Assembly (NCBI RefSeq): GCF_003627755.1
Contig: NZ_CP032694.1
Span: 2,781,501-2,845,500 of the forward strand
Source: Rhizobium jaguaris
GTDB lineage: Bacteria; Pseudomonadota; Alphaproteobacteria; Rhizobiales; Rhizobiaceae
Direction: 5' to 3'
DNA: 64,000 bases
Below the pieces are notes generated by a model. The model worked only from the letters and a program-made list of their open reading frames with translations. It searched no databases and had not been told where the DNA came from. Position numbers and translations under genes: made by a program. Positions 8,767-22,352 of the stretch are shown piece after piece (the stretch's first letter is position 1; each line of letters opens with the position of its first letter).

Positions 8767-10023
8767 TTAGGCCACTTCCTGAACAGACGGCTCCACCATG
8801 GCCTTCCGTTCATCCTCGCGCACTTTGGCAACGAAGAGAACAACCGCGGCCAGGATCAGGATCGCTGACATGATGAACGGAGCGCCTGCGAATACGACGG
8901 GGGCGGTCGGCGTGGTAAAATAGCGAAACAGATAGGGAAACAGCACCGGTCCGATGATCGCGGTAATGCTGGTGAGGCTGCCGAGAGCGCCTTGCAGCTC
9001 GCCCTGCGCCGACGGCGGCACTTTGCTTGCAGCGATGGAGCGCAGTGGCGCATCCGAGACATTTTCGATCACCGTGACCACGATGACGACGTAGACCATC
9101 CAGCCCTGCCACGCAAAAGCATATCCCAGCAAGCCAACGCCGGAGAAGACAAGCCCGAACACCACGGTCTTCCATTCCCCGAGCACTGCCACGATGCGAG
9201 GCAAAGCAAGCCCCATGACCAGCGCCATGCCAATGCCGTAGGCACCGAGCGAAATGCCGATCTCCAGCGAGGTCCATCCATAACGATAGGAGCTGACGAA
9301 GGACCAGACCGCCGGAAAGACACCATGCGCCAGCCAGTTGAAGAACATGACGACGAATACCCAACCGAGGCCCTGATAACGCCGCACTTGCCGCAGCGCG
9401 CCGAGCGGACTGGCGCGCCAGAATTCGAAACGACGGCGGTTCCTCGCTTCCAGCGTTTCCGGTAGCAGGAAATAGGCGCCAACGAAGTTCAGGAACGACA
9501 GCGCTGCCGCACCGTAAAAGGGTGCGCGCGGGCCGAGTTCGCCCAGGAAACCGCCAATGACGGGCCCGAGCACAAAACCGACGCCGAAGGCCATGCCGAT
9601 TAGGCCGAAATTCTTCGCCCTGTTCTCGTCAGTGCTGATGTCGGCGATGTAAGCGGAGCATGTCGAAAAACTCGCCCCGCTGATGCCGGCCAGGATACGA
9701 CCGGCAAACAACATCCAATAGCTCCCGGCGATGGCGCAAATGAAATTGTCGATCGCGAAGGTCAACACGGAAGCAAGCAAGACCGGGCGACGGCCGAAAC
9801 GATCGCTCAAATTGCCGATCAGCGGCGAGAATAGAAATTGCATCGCAGCATAGGCAAGCAAGAGCCAGCCGCCATCAGTCGCCGCCTCGCTGACCGAAGC
9901 GCCCGTCAGCTCTTCCAGGTATTTCGGCATGACCGGCATGATGATGGCGATACCGATGACGTCGAGGAACAGGATGATGAAGACGAGGAACAAGCCGCGA
10001 CGTACGAATTTCTGATCGATCAT
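8767..10023 (-). CDS. MFS exporter of the TetA-like DHA1 family
   Basis: About 418 residues with 12 predicted membrane segments. Motif A is present as [14 protein letters not shown] between segments 2 and 3, and the GxxxGPxxGG antiporter motif C as [15 protein letters not shown] in segment 5. Overall it reads like the tetracycline-resistance protein TetA subgroup, but the real substrate cannot be told from sequence. ATG 10023 ([11 protein letters not shown]) puts the first membrane helix directly after a short basic tail; an upstream in-frame start would add 34 polar residues. Adjacent to a LysR regulator transcribed the same way. Confidence 0.88.
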   Translation of the reverse strand: MIDQKFVRRGLFLVFIILFLDVIGIAIIMPVMPKYLEELTGASVSEAATDGGWLLLAYAAMQFLFSPLIGNLSDRFGRRPVLLASVLTFAIDNFICAIAGSYWMLFAGRILAGISGASFSTCSAYIADISTDENRAKNFGLIGMAFGVGFVLGPVIGGFLGELGPRAPFYGAAALSFLNFVGAYFLLPETLEARNRRRFEFWRASPLGALRQVRRYQGLGWVFVVMFFNWLAHGVFPAVWSFVSSYRYGWTSLEIGISLGAYGIGMALVMGLALPRIVAVLGEWKTVVFGLVFSGVGLLGYAFAWQGWMVYVVIVVTVIENVSDAPLRSIAASKVPPSAQGELQGALGSLTSITAIIGPVLFPYLFRYFTTPTAPVVFAGAPFIMSAILILAAVVLFVAKVREDERKAMVEPSVQEVA

Positions 10024-10192
10024 GGAGTTTGCAGTCTGCCTATGGGTGGCCCCATCTCCATGAAGAGACAGAACGTGAACGAAAAACCAGAACGTCCCCT
10101 TACCTAAAGATTTTGGCGGAAACAATCCGTGAACGCTTCAATCTTCCTGATTTATCGACCGATTTTTTTGATCCTTGGCCGGAGAGCGACAC

Positions 10193-11104
10193 CTATGCTT
10201 CGTTCGTCCGGCGCTGCTCCAATTTCAGGAAATCGACGAAGGCCCGAAGCGGCGCCGGCATGTGACGGCGGCTGGCGTAGTAGAGAAACGGGCCGGGAAA
10301 AGCTGTCTCCCACTCATCGAGAAGCGGTATCAGATCGCCGCTTTCGATCTGCGGCGCAACGAATTCCGTGAAGGTTCTGATGATGCCGAGCCCCTCCACG
10401 GCGGCGCTGCGTTCGATATCGACTGAATTGGTGGCGAGGACCATGGGCGGTGAAATGACGATCGTCTCGCCCTGCCTTTCGAACTCCCAGGGGAAAGCCG
10501 AGCCGCTGACGAAGCGATGTCGGATACAGCGATGGTGGAGAATGTCGCGCGGGTGACGGGGCACACCATTTGCCGCAAGGTAGGCCGGCGACGCCGCGGT
10601 CACGTAGCGTTGCTGCCGCGGCCCGATCGGCACGGTGATCATATCCCGCTCCAGCCGCTCATCATGACGAACGCCGGCATCATAGCCCGCCGCCAGCACA
10701 TCGCTGAAACTATCTTCGGCGACGATCTCGACCGAGATGCCCGGATAAACTTTCAGGAAGCGGTTGATGATCCCCGGCATGATGACGATCGCGGCAACTG
10801 TGGGCACGTTGAGCCGCAGCGTTCCGCCGAGACTATCGCGAAATGTGTTGATGTCGTCGAGCGCGGTGGCGATCTCGCCTATCGCCGGCGCCAGCCGCTC
10901 GATCAACCGCGCGCCTGCCTCTGTCGGCGTGACGCTACGGGTGGTACGGTTGAGCAGGCGCACGCCGAGCCGTTCCTCGAGCCGTCGCAGCGCTTCACTC
11001 AATGATGACGCGGAGACGTGGCGCTTGCGTGCCGCCTCGCGAAAGCTGCGCGCGCGGGCGACCGCCGCGAAGGCATCGAGGTCGGCAAGCGGCAAGTCAT
11101 CCAT
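10193..11104 (-). CDS. LysR family transcriptional regulator
   Basis: A 303-residue regulator: winged HTH at residues 1-60 (FAAVARARSFREAARKRHVSASSLSEALRRLEERLGVRLLNRTTRSV) and a two-lobe effector-binding domain after residue 90. The sequence matches the large CrgA-like subgroup in which RTTRSV and a C-terminal RRHMPAPLRAFVDFL are typical. ATG 11104 gives the expected short N-terminus; a TTG at 11119 is also in frame. It is divergent from the aldo/keto reductase at 11284, which is its likely target, and it may also control the MFS gene downstream. Confidence 0.92.
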   Translation of the reverse strand: MDDLPLADLDAFAAVARARSFREAARKRHVSASSLSEALRRLEERLGVRLLNRTTRSVTPTEAGARLIERLAPAIGEIATALDDINTFRDSLGGTLRLNVPTVAAIVIMPGIINRFLKVYPGISVEIVAEDSFSDVLAAGYDAGVRHDERLERDMITVPIGPRQQRYVTAASPAYLAANGVPRHPRDILHHRCIRHRFVSGSAFPWEFERQGETIVISPPMVLATNSVDIERSAAVEGLGIIRTFTEFVAPQIESGDLIPLLDEWETAFPGPFLYYASRRHMPAPLRAFVDFLKLEQRRTNEA

Positions 11105-11283
11105 TGTACGAAATTCCAAACAACCTGTTTTGATTTATCTGGATTATCGCACAAAAGCCGGTGGGGTAAAACCATTCGCGAAGACGCCGTTCGCAAGAGG
11201 CAGGATCCCACAAATGTGACGCGGTTTTCGACTAAGATCACGCCAAACCGAACAAGGGCGCCGCTGACCAAGGAGAACTGAAA

Positions 11284-12276
<993 letters not shown>

Positions 12277-12322
12277 TTGACAGTCTCCTCTCCCAGCATC
12301 GCGGGGAGAGGAGACTTAGTGG

Positions 12323-13258
12323 CTAAACCGGATTATTCAGCGTATCGCAATCAGTCAGCTTGCCGGATTGGAAGCCCTGCTTGAACCATTTCACACGCTG
12401 CGCCGAAGTGCCGTGGTTGAAACTATCCGGGACGACATAGCCCTGGCTGCGCTTCTGAAGCGTGTCGTCGCCGATCTGCTGCGCGGCATTGAGCGCCTCT
12501 TCGAGGTCGCCTTCCTGCAGAATGCCTTTCTGCTGGGTGAACTTGCCCCAGACGCCCGCAAAACAATCGGCTTGCAGCTCGATGCGCACCGACAACTTGT
12601 TCGCATCCACCTCGCTCATATTCTGGCGCGCCTGATTGAATTTCGGCAGGATCCCCAGCAGGTCCTGAACATGATGGCCGACTTCATGCGCAATGACATA
12701 GGCCTGGGCGAAATCGCCGGCGGCGCCGAATTGATCCTTCATCTGCTGAAAGAAGGCCATGTCGAGATAGACCTTCTGATCACTCGGGCAATAGAACGGC
12801 CCGGTCGCGGCCGAGGCGGTGCCGCAAGCCGAAGGGAAACGACCCGAGAACAGCACAAGCTTCGGATCGGTGTAGGTTTTGCCCATCGACTTGAAGATGC
12901 CCGTCCAGGTGTCTTCCGTATCGGCGAGCACCGTCGCTACGAACTGCTTCATCTCGTCGTTGGCAGGCGGGGCAGTGCCGCCGCTGGAATCGCTCTGCTG
13001 GTAACCAGGCCCGGTGCCGCCATCCAAGGCGCCGCTCTGCTGCAACAGCCCGATGACGTCGACTCCCATGGCCCTCAGCACCAGGAAAATCACCACCAGA
13101 ATGACAATGGTGCTGATGCTCAAGCCGCCGCCGCGCCGCATGCCGCCGCCGGGAAAACTGCCGCCGCCGAAGGGACCGCCTCCCGAGCCGCCGCTCATGG
13201 GCGACGAGCCGCGTTCATCCTCGATATTGTCGGATTGCCGACGTCCCTTCCAATCCAT
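12323..13258 (-). CDS. YpfJ-like neutral zinc metallopeptidase, membrane anchored
   Basis: A 311-residue protein of the family that includes E. coli YpfJ. It begins with a Gly-rich cytoplasmic tail (residues 22-45), has one membrane helix (about 47-62) and a C-terminal domain with the zinc motif HEVGHH at 191-196 plus the conserved KVYLDMAFF and QADCFAGVW segments. Cysteines in ACGTAS and YCPSD are likely a disulfide, which fits a periplasmic catalytic domain. A GGGAGGT ribosome-binding site precedes the ATG. The substrate is not known for the family. Confidence 0.9.
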   Translation of the reverse strand: MDWKGRRQSDNIEDERGSSPMSGGSGGGPFGGGSFPGGGMRRGGGLSISTIVILVVIFLVLRAMGVDVIGLLQQSGALDGGTGPGYQQSDSSGGTAPPANDEMKQFVATVLADTEDTWTGIFKSMGKTYTDPKLVLFSGRFPSACGTASAATGPFYCPSDQKVYLDMAFFQQMKDQFGAAGDFAQAYVIAHEVGHHVQDLLGILPKFNQARQNMSEVDANKLSVRIELQADCFAGVWGKFTQQKGILQEGDLEEALNAAQQIGDDTLQKRSQGYVVPDSFNHGTSAQRVKWFKQGFQSGKLTDCDTLNNPV

Positions 13259-13594
13259 GATTGCACCTCCCGGCGATGCAGGTCCCTGAGAGAATGGAGT
13301 CTAGCTCCTTCTGAAATATACCGTGTCATCATAGATTATGAAAACCGGAAAGAGAATTTTCACCATCGTGTCTTTCGGACCTTAGATAGCAACAAAATCT
13401 GGGCGAGCATTCTTTAAATGTCTCCGGCGCCTACCTACGTCTTTGCACGCGCCAATATTCTTTACGTTGCATTCTATAATCATGTGGACAACCGCAATTC
13501 CGCGTTTCGCCGTGCGTTGCGGTTGAGTGGTATATGCGCGTCATAATTGAAGTGTAACGGCGCATGAACATATGCGCTATGCGCCGAGGGTTTG
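13259..13594. other. Divergent intergenic region upstream of the ygiBC-like pair
   Basis: About 335 bases with the divergent promoters of the metallopeptidase and of the DUF1190 lipoprotein gene. It is relatively AT-rich. A perfect 9-bp hairpin CAACCGCAA / TTGCGGTTG spans 13489-13525, and a 7-bp inverted repeat GGCGCAT / ATGCGCC spans 13559-13585 just before the GAGGG ribosome-binding site. No gene is supported. Confidence 0.5.
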
Positions 13595-14179
13595 ATGAAA
13601 CGATCGATGAGTGTGTCGCTGCTGCTGATGGGAACGGCAGCACTGACGGGCTGTGGCCAGAAGGAAGATACGGTTCAGATATACAGCGACGTCGACGCCT
13701 GCATAACGGGCAAAATCTTTTCTGCTGACGAATGCCGCTCTCAACTCGCAGAAGCAGAGACCGAGCGCGAACGAAATGCACCCGCCTATGAGACGGCAAC
13801 GAACTGCGAAAAGGACTATGGCGTCAATAATTGCCAACCGACGACCAGCGCCCATCAGTCAGGCACGGGACATTTCATTCCCATGCTGGGCGGTTATCTT
13901 GTCGGCACAGCGGCCAGAACACTAGACACTAGGGCACTTTACCGCCCCCGAGGAAGCAGCGACTTTCGAACGGCGACAGGGCGAAGCCTTGCAAATGGCA
14001 TGCAGCTCGGAGCCGCGACCTATGCGCAAAGAAAAAAAGATGACGATACTCAATCGTCATCTGGTGGCGGCGGCGGCGGTCATGGCTTATGGCGATCGTC
14101 TTCCGAAAGCTCTACGCGCTCGGCTAGCACGGTAGAGCGTGGCGGCTGGGGTTTTCGCGGCTTCCACCTTTCGGGCTAA
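13595..14179 (+). CDS. DUF1190 (YgiB-like) lipoprotein
   Basis: A 194-residue secreted lipoprotein. The signal peptide MKRSMSVSLLLMGTAALTGC ends with a lipobox (LTGC) so C20 should be lipid-modified. The central part (DVDACITGKIFSADECRSQLAEAETERERNAPAYET) is the DUF1190 signature seen in E. coli YgiB, and the C-terminus is Gly/Ser-rich. ATG 13595 follows GAGGG; a TTG codon three bases upstream is less likely. Only 11 bp separate it from the YgiC-like ligase gene, the same order as E. coli ygiB-ygiC. Confidence 0.85.
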   Translation: MKRSMSVSLLLMGTAALTGCGQKEDTVQIYSDVDACITGKIFSADECRSQLAEAETERERNAPAYETATNCEKDYGVNNCQPTTSAHQSGTGHFIPMLGGYLVGTAARTLDTRALYRPRGSSDFRTATGRSLANGMQLGAATYAQRKKDDDTQSSSGGGGGGHGLWRSSSESSTRSASTVERGGWGFRGFHLSG

Positions 14180-14190
14180 CGGATAAGCAG

Positions 14191-15363
14191 ATGAAACGGG
14201 TTATCATGAACGAGCGGCCGGATTGGAAGGTCGACGCAGAGGCCTGTGGCTTCACCATCCACTCCATGTATGGCCAACGCTATTGGGACGAGAGGCACGC
14301 CTACGCATTCACCCTCGATGAGGTCGAGACAAAACTGGAAGATCCCTCCGCTTCATTGTTGGAAATGTGCTATGCGGCGGTAGAAAGGATCGCTTCGGAC
14401 GACGAATTGATGCTCAGGATGGCTATTCCGTCGGCCTGTCACGATGCTGTATTACGCTCCTGGCGCAATCGGGAACGCGATCTCTATGGGCGATTCGACC
14501 TCTCCTATAATGGAAACGGTCCGGCAAAGCTCCTCGAATTCAATGCCGACACTCCAACCAGCCTGTTCGAGAGTGCTGTCTTCCAATGGCGCTGGCTAGA
14601 AGATATGAAGCAGCGCGGCGAGCTCCCGTCCTCGGCAGACCAGTTCAATTCGGTGCATGAACGACTGATCGACGCGATGCGCATCCTTGCTGCGCCCTCA
14701 GGGCGCATGCACTTTGCCGGTATGCTAGAATCGGAAGAAGACCTGGTGACATTGAACTACCTTGTCGATTGCGCCGTCCAGGCCGGCTGCAAGACAAAGC
14801 TTATCGCCATGCGTGATATCGGCGTCGACGACAGCCAGCGGCTGATAGATCTTCAAGACGAACCCATCGACTGCATATTCAAGCTTTATCCACTCGAAGA
14901 TATGGTGCGCGAGCCTTTCGGTCGTTATCTACCGCTAACCCCCACGCGGATAATCGAGCCGCTGTGGAAACTGACACTGTCGAATAAAGGACTTCTGCCA
15001 GTCCTATGGGAGATGTTTCCCGGCCACGAAAATCTCCTCCCTGCCTATTTCGAAGACGATCCGCGCATCGACGACCTTGGCGATCGCTATGTCCGTAAAC
15101 CGTTGCTGTCACGCGAAGGCGCGAATGTGACGCTCGTCAGCCACGAAGCCGGAGCTGGCATATATCACGTCGAGGGACCCTACGGCGAAGAAGGATATAT
15201 AAGACAGGCGTTGCATCTCCTTCCCCGCTTCGGCAACGACTGGACTGTGATCGGCTCGTGGATTGTCGCCGGCAAGCCCGCTGGCATCGGCATTCGTGAG
15301 GACGATACGCCCGTCACCCGCGATACGTCTCGCTTCGTGCCGCACTACATACTCGATACCTGA
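14191..15363 (+). CDS. Glutathionylspermidine synthase-like ATP-grasp ligase (YgiC family)
   Basis: A 390-residue homologue of the synthetase half of glutathionylspermidine synthase. The start MKRVIMNERPDW resembles that of E. coli YgiC. Conserved parts are RFDLSYNGNGPAKLLEFNADTPTSLFES (substrate loop), LWEMFPGHENLLPAYFED, and KPLLSREGANV (ATP-grasp lysine and arginine), with WTVIGSWIVAGKPAGIGIREDD near the end. Stand-alone members lack the amidase half and their acceptor is not known; they probably form a peptide-like bond between a peptide and an amine. Linked to the DUF1190 lipoprotein gene just upstream. Confidence 0.88.
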   Translation: MKRVIMNERPDWKVDAEACGFTIHSMYGQRYWDERHAYAFTLDEVETKLEDPSASLLEMCYAAVERIASDDELMLRMAIPSACHDAVLRSWRNRERDLYGRFDLSYNGNGPAKLLEFNADTPTSLFESAVFQWRWLEDMKQRGELPSSADQFNSVHERLIDAMRILAAPSGRMHFAGMLESEEDLVTLNYLVDCAVQAGCKTKLIAMRDIGVDDSQRLIDLQDEPIDCIFKLYPLEDMVREPFGRYLPLTPTRIIEPLWKLTLSNKGLLPVLWEMFPGHENLLPAYFEDDPRIDDLGDRYVRKPLLSREGANVTLVSHEAGAGIYHVEGPYGEEGYIRQALHLLPRFGNDWTVIGSWIVAGKPAGIGIREDDTPVTRDTSRFVPHYILDT

Positions 15364-15598
15364 GTTCCAGGAAAAACCACGAGACGCGGAAGGGAAAAAG
15401 CCGAGCGTGGGCAGATCACCTCGCCCTGTCATCCATCGCTTCCCGAATTCCTGTCGATTCCGCGATTTATGGGGTTCCGTTTGCAAATACATTTGCCTAT
15501 AAGCCGCTTCTAGCCTGAAAAGACATGCCCATGCGCCCCGGCCGGTGACCTCCCACCCTGGCCGGTTTTTCGCGCAACAAAAAAACGGATGTGAGCCC

Positions 15599-19084
<3,486 letters not shown>

Positions 19085-19098
19085 GACTGAGTAGTTGT

Positions 19099-20039
19099 TC
19101 ACGATGACGGAGCCCAAATAGCGGCTTCGTCATCGCTTGTAATGGCGGGCGCCTCCCGCTTCAGAAAATCCACCAGCACGTGGACCGCAGGCGGCATGTG
19201 GCGCTGACGGGAATAATAGAGGTGCCATCCTGGAAAGGATGGCGAATAGTCCTCCAGCAGGGGAACGAGCCAGCCGGCTTCAATAAAAGGCCGCATGAGC
19301 TGCTCCGCCCAATAGGCGATACCGACACCCTGGAGCGCTGCCGATACAGCAAAGGCGCGATCCGAAACCACGAGCGGCCGTTGACCGCGACAGTGAACCA
19401 TTGGCCGTTGAGCTGAAAATCCCAACTGTAGATGCCTCTGCTTCCCGATTGCCGCCAATTGATACAGCGATGCTGCAGGAGATCTGCCGGTGTCTCGGGG
19501 CAACCATGCTGGGCTATATATTCCGGCGAAGCCACCGCAATCTGCCGTAGATGCGGTCCGAGCGGCACGGCGATCATGTCGTTTTCAAGGAGCTCGCCAA
19601 GGCGGATGCCGACGTCGAAGCCCGCCTCGACGATATTGGTGACGGTGTCGTCGATGGCGAGATCGAGCGTGATCTCCGGATAGGCCTGGTGGAAGCGGCC
19701 AAGCACCGGCTCGATGAGGGTTGTGGCGGCGAGTCGCGGCACATGTAGACGCACGGTGCCGCGTGGCGTACTGCTAAGGCTCCCGAGCTCCTCGACCGCC
19801 GCGTCCATCTCCGCCATTGCCGGGCGAATGCGTTCGATCAACCGCCTTCCGGCATCGGTCGACGACACGCTGCGTGTCGTGCGATTGAGAAGCCGCACGC
19901 CGAAACGCTCTTCCAGCTCCCGAATCCGCTGGCTGAGCATCGAGGGGGAAATGCGGAGCTGGGCCGCGGCGCGGGCGAAGGTACCGAGCTCCACGATGGT
20001 GATGAAGGCCCTGAGGTCGGCATATTCGCTGCCGCGCAT
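19099..20039 (-). pseudogene. LysR family regulator with an internal frameshift
   Basis: The frame from ATG 20039 encodes a normal LysR N-terminus (HTH residues 1-60, SPSMLSQRIRELEERFGVRLLNRTTRSV) and effector domain as far as SWDFQLNGQWFTVAVNG. Then the frame runs into unrelated sequence and stops at 19161. The missing C-terminus (PLVVSDRAFAVSAALQGVGIAYW ... LYYSRQRHMPPAVHVLVDFLK) is intact in another frame and ends at 19099. A single lost base in the GGCCG run near 19375-19380 explains this. Either the gene is broken or the base call is wrong. It is divergent from the exporter at 20189, its likely former target. Confidence 0.85.
19102..19135. terminator. Hairpin between carB and the convergent LysR pseudogene
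   Basis: Arms CGATGACG (19102-19109) and CGTCATCG (19128-19135) pair perfectly with an inner AGCC/GGCT. It lies 18 bp after the carB stop and overlaps the last codons of the LysR-derived frame. There is no strong T-run, so its role as a terminator is probable rather than certain. Confidence 0.5.
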
Positions 20040-20188
20040 TTGAACTCCGATTATGCCGCAATCTCTAAAGAGTGTTTTTAGTTTATAGCAGATAGTCCGC
20101 AGGGCGATATCGGTTTAGAGAGTCCCTTATTTCGTGCGAATGCCCTCCCACGCGTTCGCCTCTCTCCTGAAAAACAGGTCATCGTCAA

Positions 20189-21613
20189 ATGTCCGATATA
20201 GAAATGATGGAGGCGCAAGCCTCCAATGAGGCACGGCCGTTCATGGTGCTTTTTGCCTCCATGACCGGCATCATGCTGGTTTCGCTCGACGTCTCGGTGG
20301 TCAACGTCGCCGTCGAATCGCTGCAGTCCTCTTTTCGCGTGCCGCTTGAAGAGTTGCAGTGGGTGCTGAACGCCTACACGCTTTCCTATGCCACTTTCCT
20401 CCTCAGCGCCGGCGCGCTCAGCGACCGCATCGGCGCCCGCCCCACCTTCCTCTGGGGTTTCGGCATTTTCCTTGCTGCTTCGCTCGTCTGCGGCGCTGCC
20501 CCCAATTTCCTGACCCTGACGCTGGCGCGCGTGGCGCAGGGATTGGGAGCGGCATTGTTGGTTCCTTCCGCCATGGCATTGCTCCAACGCGCCTTTCCTG
20601 AAAGCCGGGAACGCGCCAAGGCCGTTGGTCTCTGGGCTGGCTCGGGAAGCCTCGCCATCGCTGCGGGTCCGCTGGTCGGCGGCGCCTTGATCAGCCTCGT
20701 CGGCTGGCGAACGATTTTCCTCATGAACGTGCCGATCGGCATCATCGGCATCTGGTTGACGCTTCGTCACGGCCCGACGCTGCTCGCGAGAGTAAAGCGC
20801 GATTTTGACCTCGCCGGACAATTCACCGCAGCTGCCGCGCTTGCGTGCCTGACAGCCGCGGTGTCGTATGCCGACGTCGCCGGCAGCGGCGCCTGGATCG
20901 CCGGCGGCTTGATCGTAGCCGCCCTGTTTGCCGCCGCCTTCCTTTATATCGAGAGCAGCATCCGCCAACCCACGGTCCCGCTCGGCCTGTTCCGCAACAC
21001 CGGCTTCACGGTCGCGACGGTCGCAGGCTTTATCCTGAACTTCGTCTTCTATGGAATGATCTTCGTCTTCAGCCTGTTCTTCCAAACCGTGCAGGGTAAA
21101 TCCGCCTTTGCGACTGGCGGCGCCTTTGTGCCGATGAGTGCCGTGATCATGATCGTCAATGTCGTGGCCGGCCGGCTGGCCGCGCATTTCGGCATCCGGC
21201 CGACCATGATGATCGGCCTGCTGTTGGCGACGGTCGACTACGCCGCCATGTGTTTCATCGGCGCCGATGCCAGTCTCTTCCTGGTCGCTCCCACCTTTAT
21301 GATCGCCGGAGCAGGCATCGCCCTCGCCATCCCCTCGGTTATGGCGGCGACACTGGCCTATGCCGATCCGCAATCCGTCGGCGTCGCTTCAGGCGTCGTA
21401 AATGCCTCAAGACAGGTCGGCGGCGCGATTGGCGTCGCCCTGTTCAGCGCCATCATCGGCACCGCAGCCGGCAGCGAATTCGTCGCCGAGATGCATGTCG
21501 CGAGCATCATCTCCGCCGTTGGCCTGATTATTGCTGCAGCTTGCGTCATCTTGATCATGCCGACACTCCGTCATGCGGAGACCCCGCCAACGAGCGGGAT
21601 GACGGAGCATTAG
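20189..21613 (+). CDS. MFS exporter of the DHA2 (14-segment) family
   Basis: A 474-residue inner-membrane drug/H+ antiporter. Family marks are the N-terminal SLDVSVVNVAVESLQSSF with the D of motif D1, LQWVLNAYTLSYATFLLSAGALSDRIGAR (motif A), and GSGSLAIAAGPLVGGALISLVGWRTIFLMNVPIG (motif C), all as in EmrB/QacA-like proteins. There is no EmrA-type adaptor next to it. It is head to head with the frameshifted LysR gene (149 bp between starts), so it may now be unregulated or constitutively expressed. Confidence 0.93.
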   Translation: MSDIEMMEAQASNEARPFMVLFASMTGIMLVSLDVSVVNVAVESLQSSFRVPLEELQWVLNAYTLSYATFLLSAGALSDRIGARPTFLWGFGIFLAASLVCGAAPNFLTLTLARVAQGLGAALLVPSAMALLQRAFPESRERAKAVGLWAGSGSLAIAAGPLVGGALISLVGWRTIFLMNVPIGIIGIWLTLRHGPTLLARVKRDFDLAGQFTAAAALACLTAAVSYADVAGSGAWIAGGLIVAALFAAAFLYIESSIRQPTVPLGLFRNTGFTVATVAGFILNFVFYGMIFVFSLFFQTVQGKSAFATGGAFVPMSAVIMIVNVVAGRLAAHFGIRPTMMIGLLLATVDYAAMCFIGADASLFLVAPTFMIAGAGIALAIPSVMAATLAYADPQSVGVASGVVNASRQVGGAIGVALFSAIIGTAAGSEFVAEMHVASIISAVGLIIAAACVILIMPTLRHAETPPTSGMTEH

Positions 21614-21869
21614 CGAAGACATGCCTCTGCCCCGCTCAGTGATTGGCAAGCGCTCCAACCCGCCGGCGGATGTGTGCATAAAATCAGGCTTCAGCGAGTA
21701 TCGGCCCGGACCGGCCTCGCCATAAGTCACCGAATTTTCTGGAAATCGTCTGTCGCAATCTGCTATAGATGACAGAATAATGGCTCTGTATGGTTCCGAA
21801 GTACCGCTTCGGGACCTGTTTTCTTTTGTGTCTGCGACAGAGCAACGCAGGGAGTGAAGGACAAGAAAA

Positions 21870-22346
21870 ATGGTTGAAAAGGTACCGATGACGCAGAACG
21901 GGTTCGTCAAGCTGCAGGAAGAGCTGCGCTGGCGTCAGCAGGAAGAGCGCCCGCGAATCATCGAAGCAATTTCGGAAGCGCGCGCCCATGGCGATCTTTC
22001 CGAAAACGCCGAGTACCATGCCGCCAAGGAAGCCCAAAGCCACAACGAAGGCCGCATCAGCGAACTCGAAGACCTGACAGCGCGCGCCGAGGTCATCGAT
22101 CTCGCCAAGATGTCGGGCTCGAAGATCAAATTCGGCGCCAAGGTGAAACTCGTCGACGAAGACACCGAAGAAGAGAAGATCTATCAGATCGTCGGCGACC
22201 AGGAAGCCGACGTGAAGGCCGGCCGCATTTCCATCTCCTCGCCGATCGCCCGCGCTCTGATCGGCAAGGAAGTCGGCGATTCCATCGAGGTCAACGCCCC
22301 CGGCGGCGCCAAGGCCTACGAAATCCTCTCCGTCACCTGGGGCTGA
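21870..22346 (+). CDS. greA: Transcription elongation factor GreA
   Basis: GreA rescues backtracked RNA polymerase by stimulating transcript cleavage. The 158-residue product has the N-terminal coiled coil ([50 protein letters not shown]) whose tip carries the acidic D-x-x-E residues in GDLSENAEY, and the C-terminal FKBP-like domain ([18 protein letters not shown]). It lies six bases upstream of the lpsB gene with no terminator between, so the two are probably co-transcribed, as in other Rhizobiaceae. Confidence 0.97.
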   Translation: MVEKVPMTQNGFVKLQEELRWRQQEERPRIIEAISEARAHGDLSENAEYHAAKEAQSHNEGRISELEDLTARAEVIDLAKMSGSKIKFGAKVKLVDEDTEEEKIYQIVGDQEADVKAGRISISSPIARALIGKEVGDSIEVNAPGGAKAYEILSVTWG

Positions 22347-22352
22347 TCGCCC

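Noticed and set aside
20078..21373. A 431-codon open frame opposite the DHA2 exporter
   Set aside because: Antisense shadow; the exporter frame has membrane segments and family motifs.
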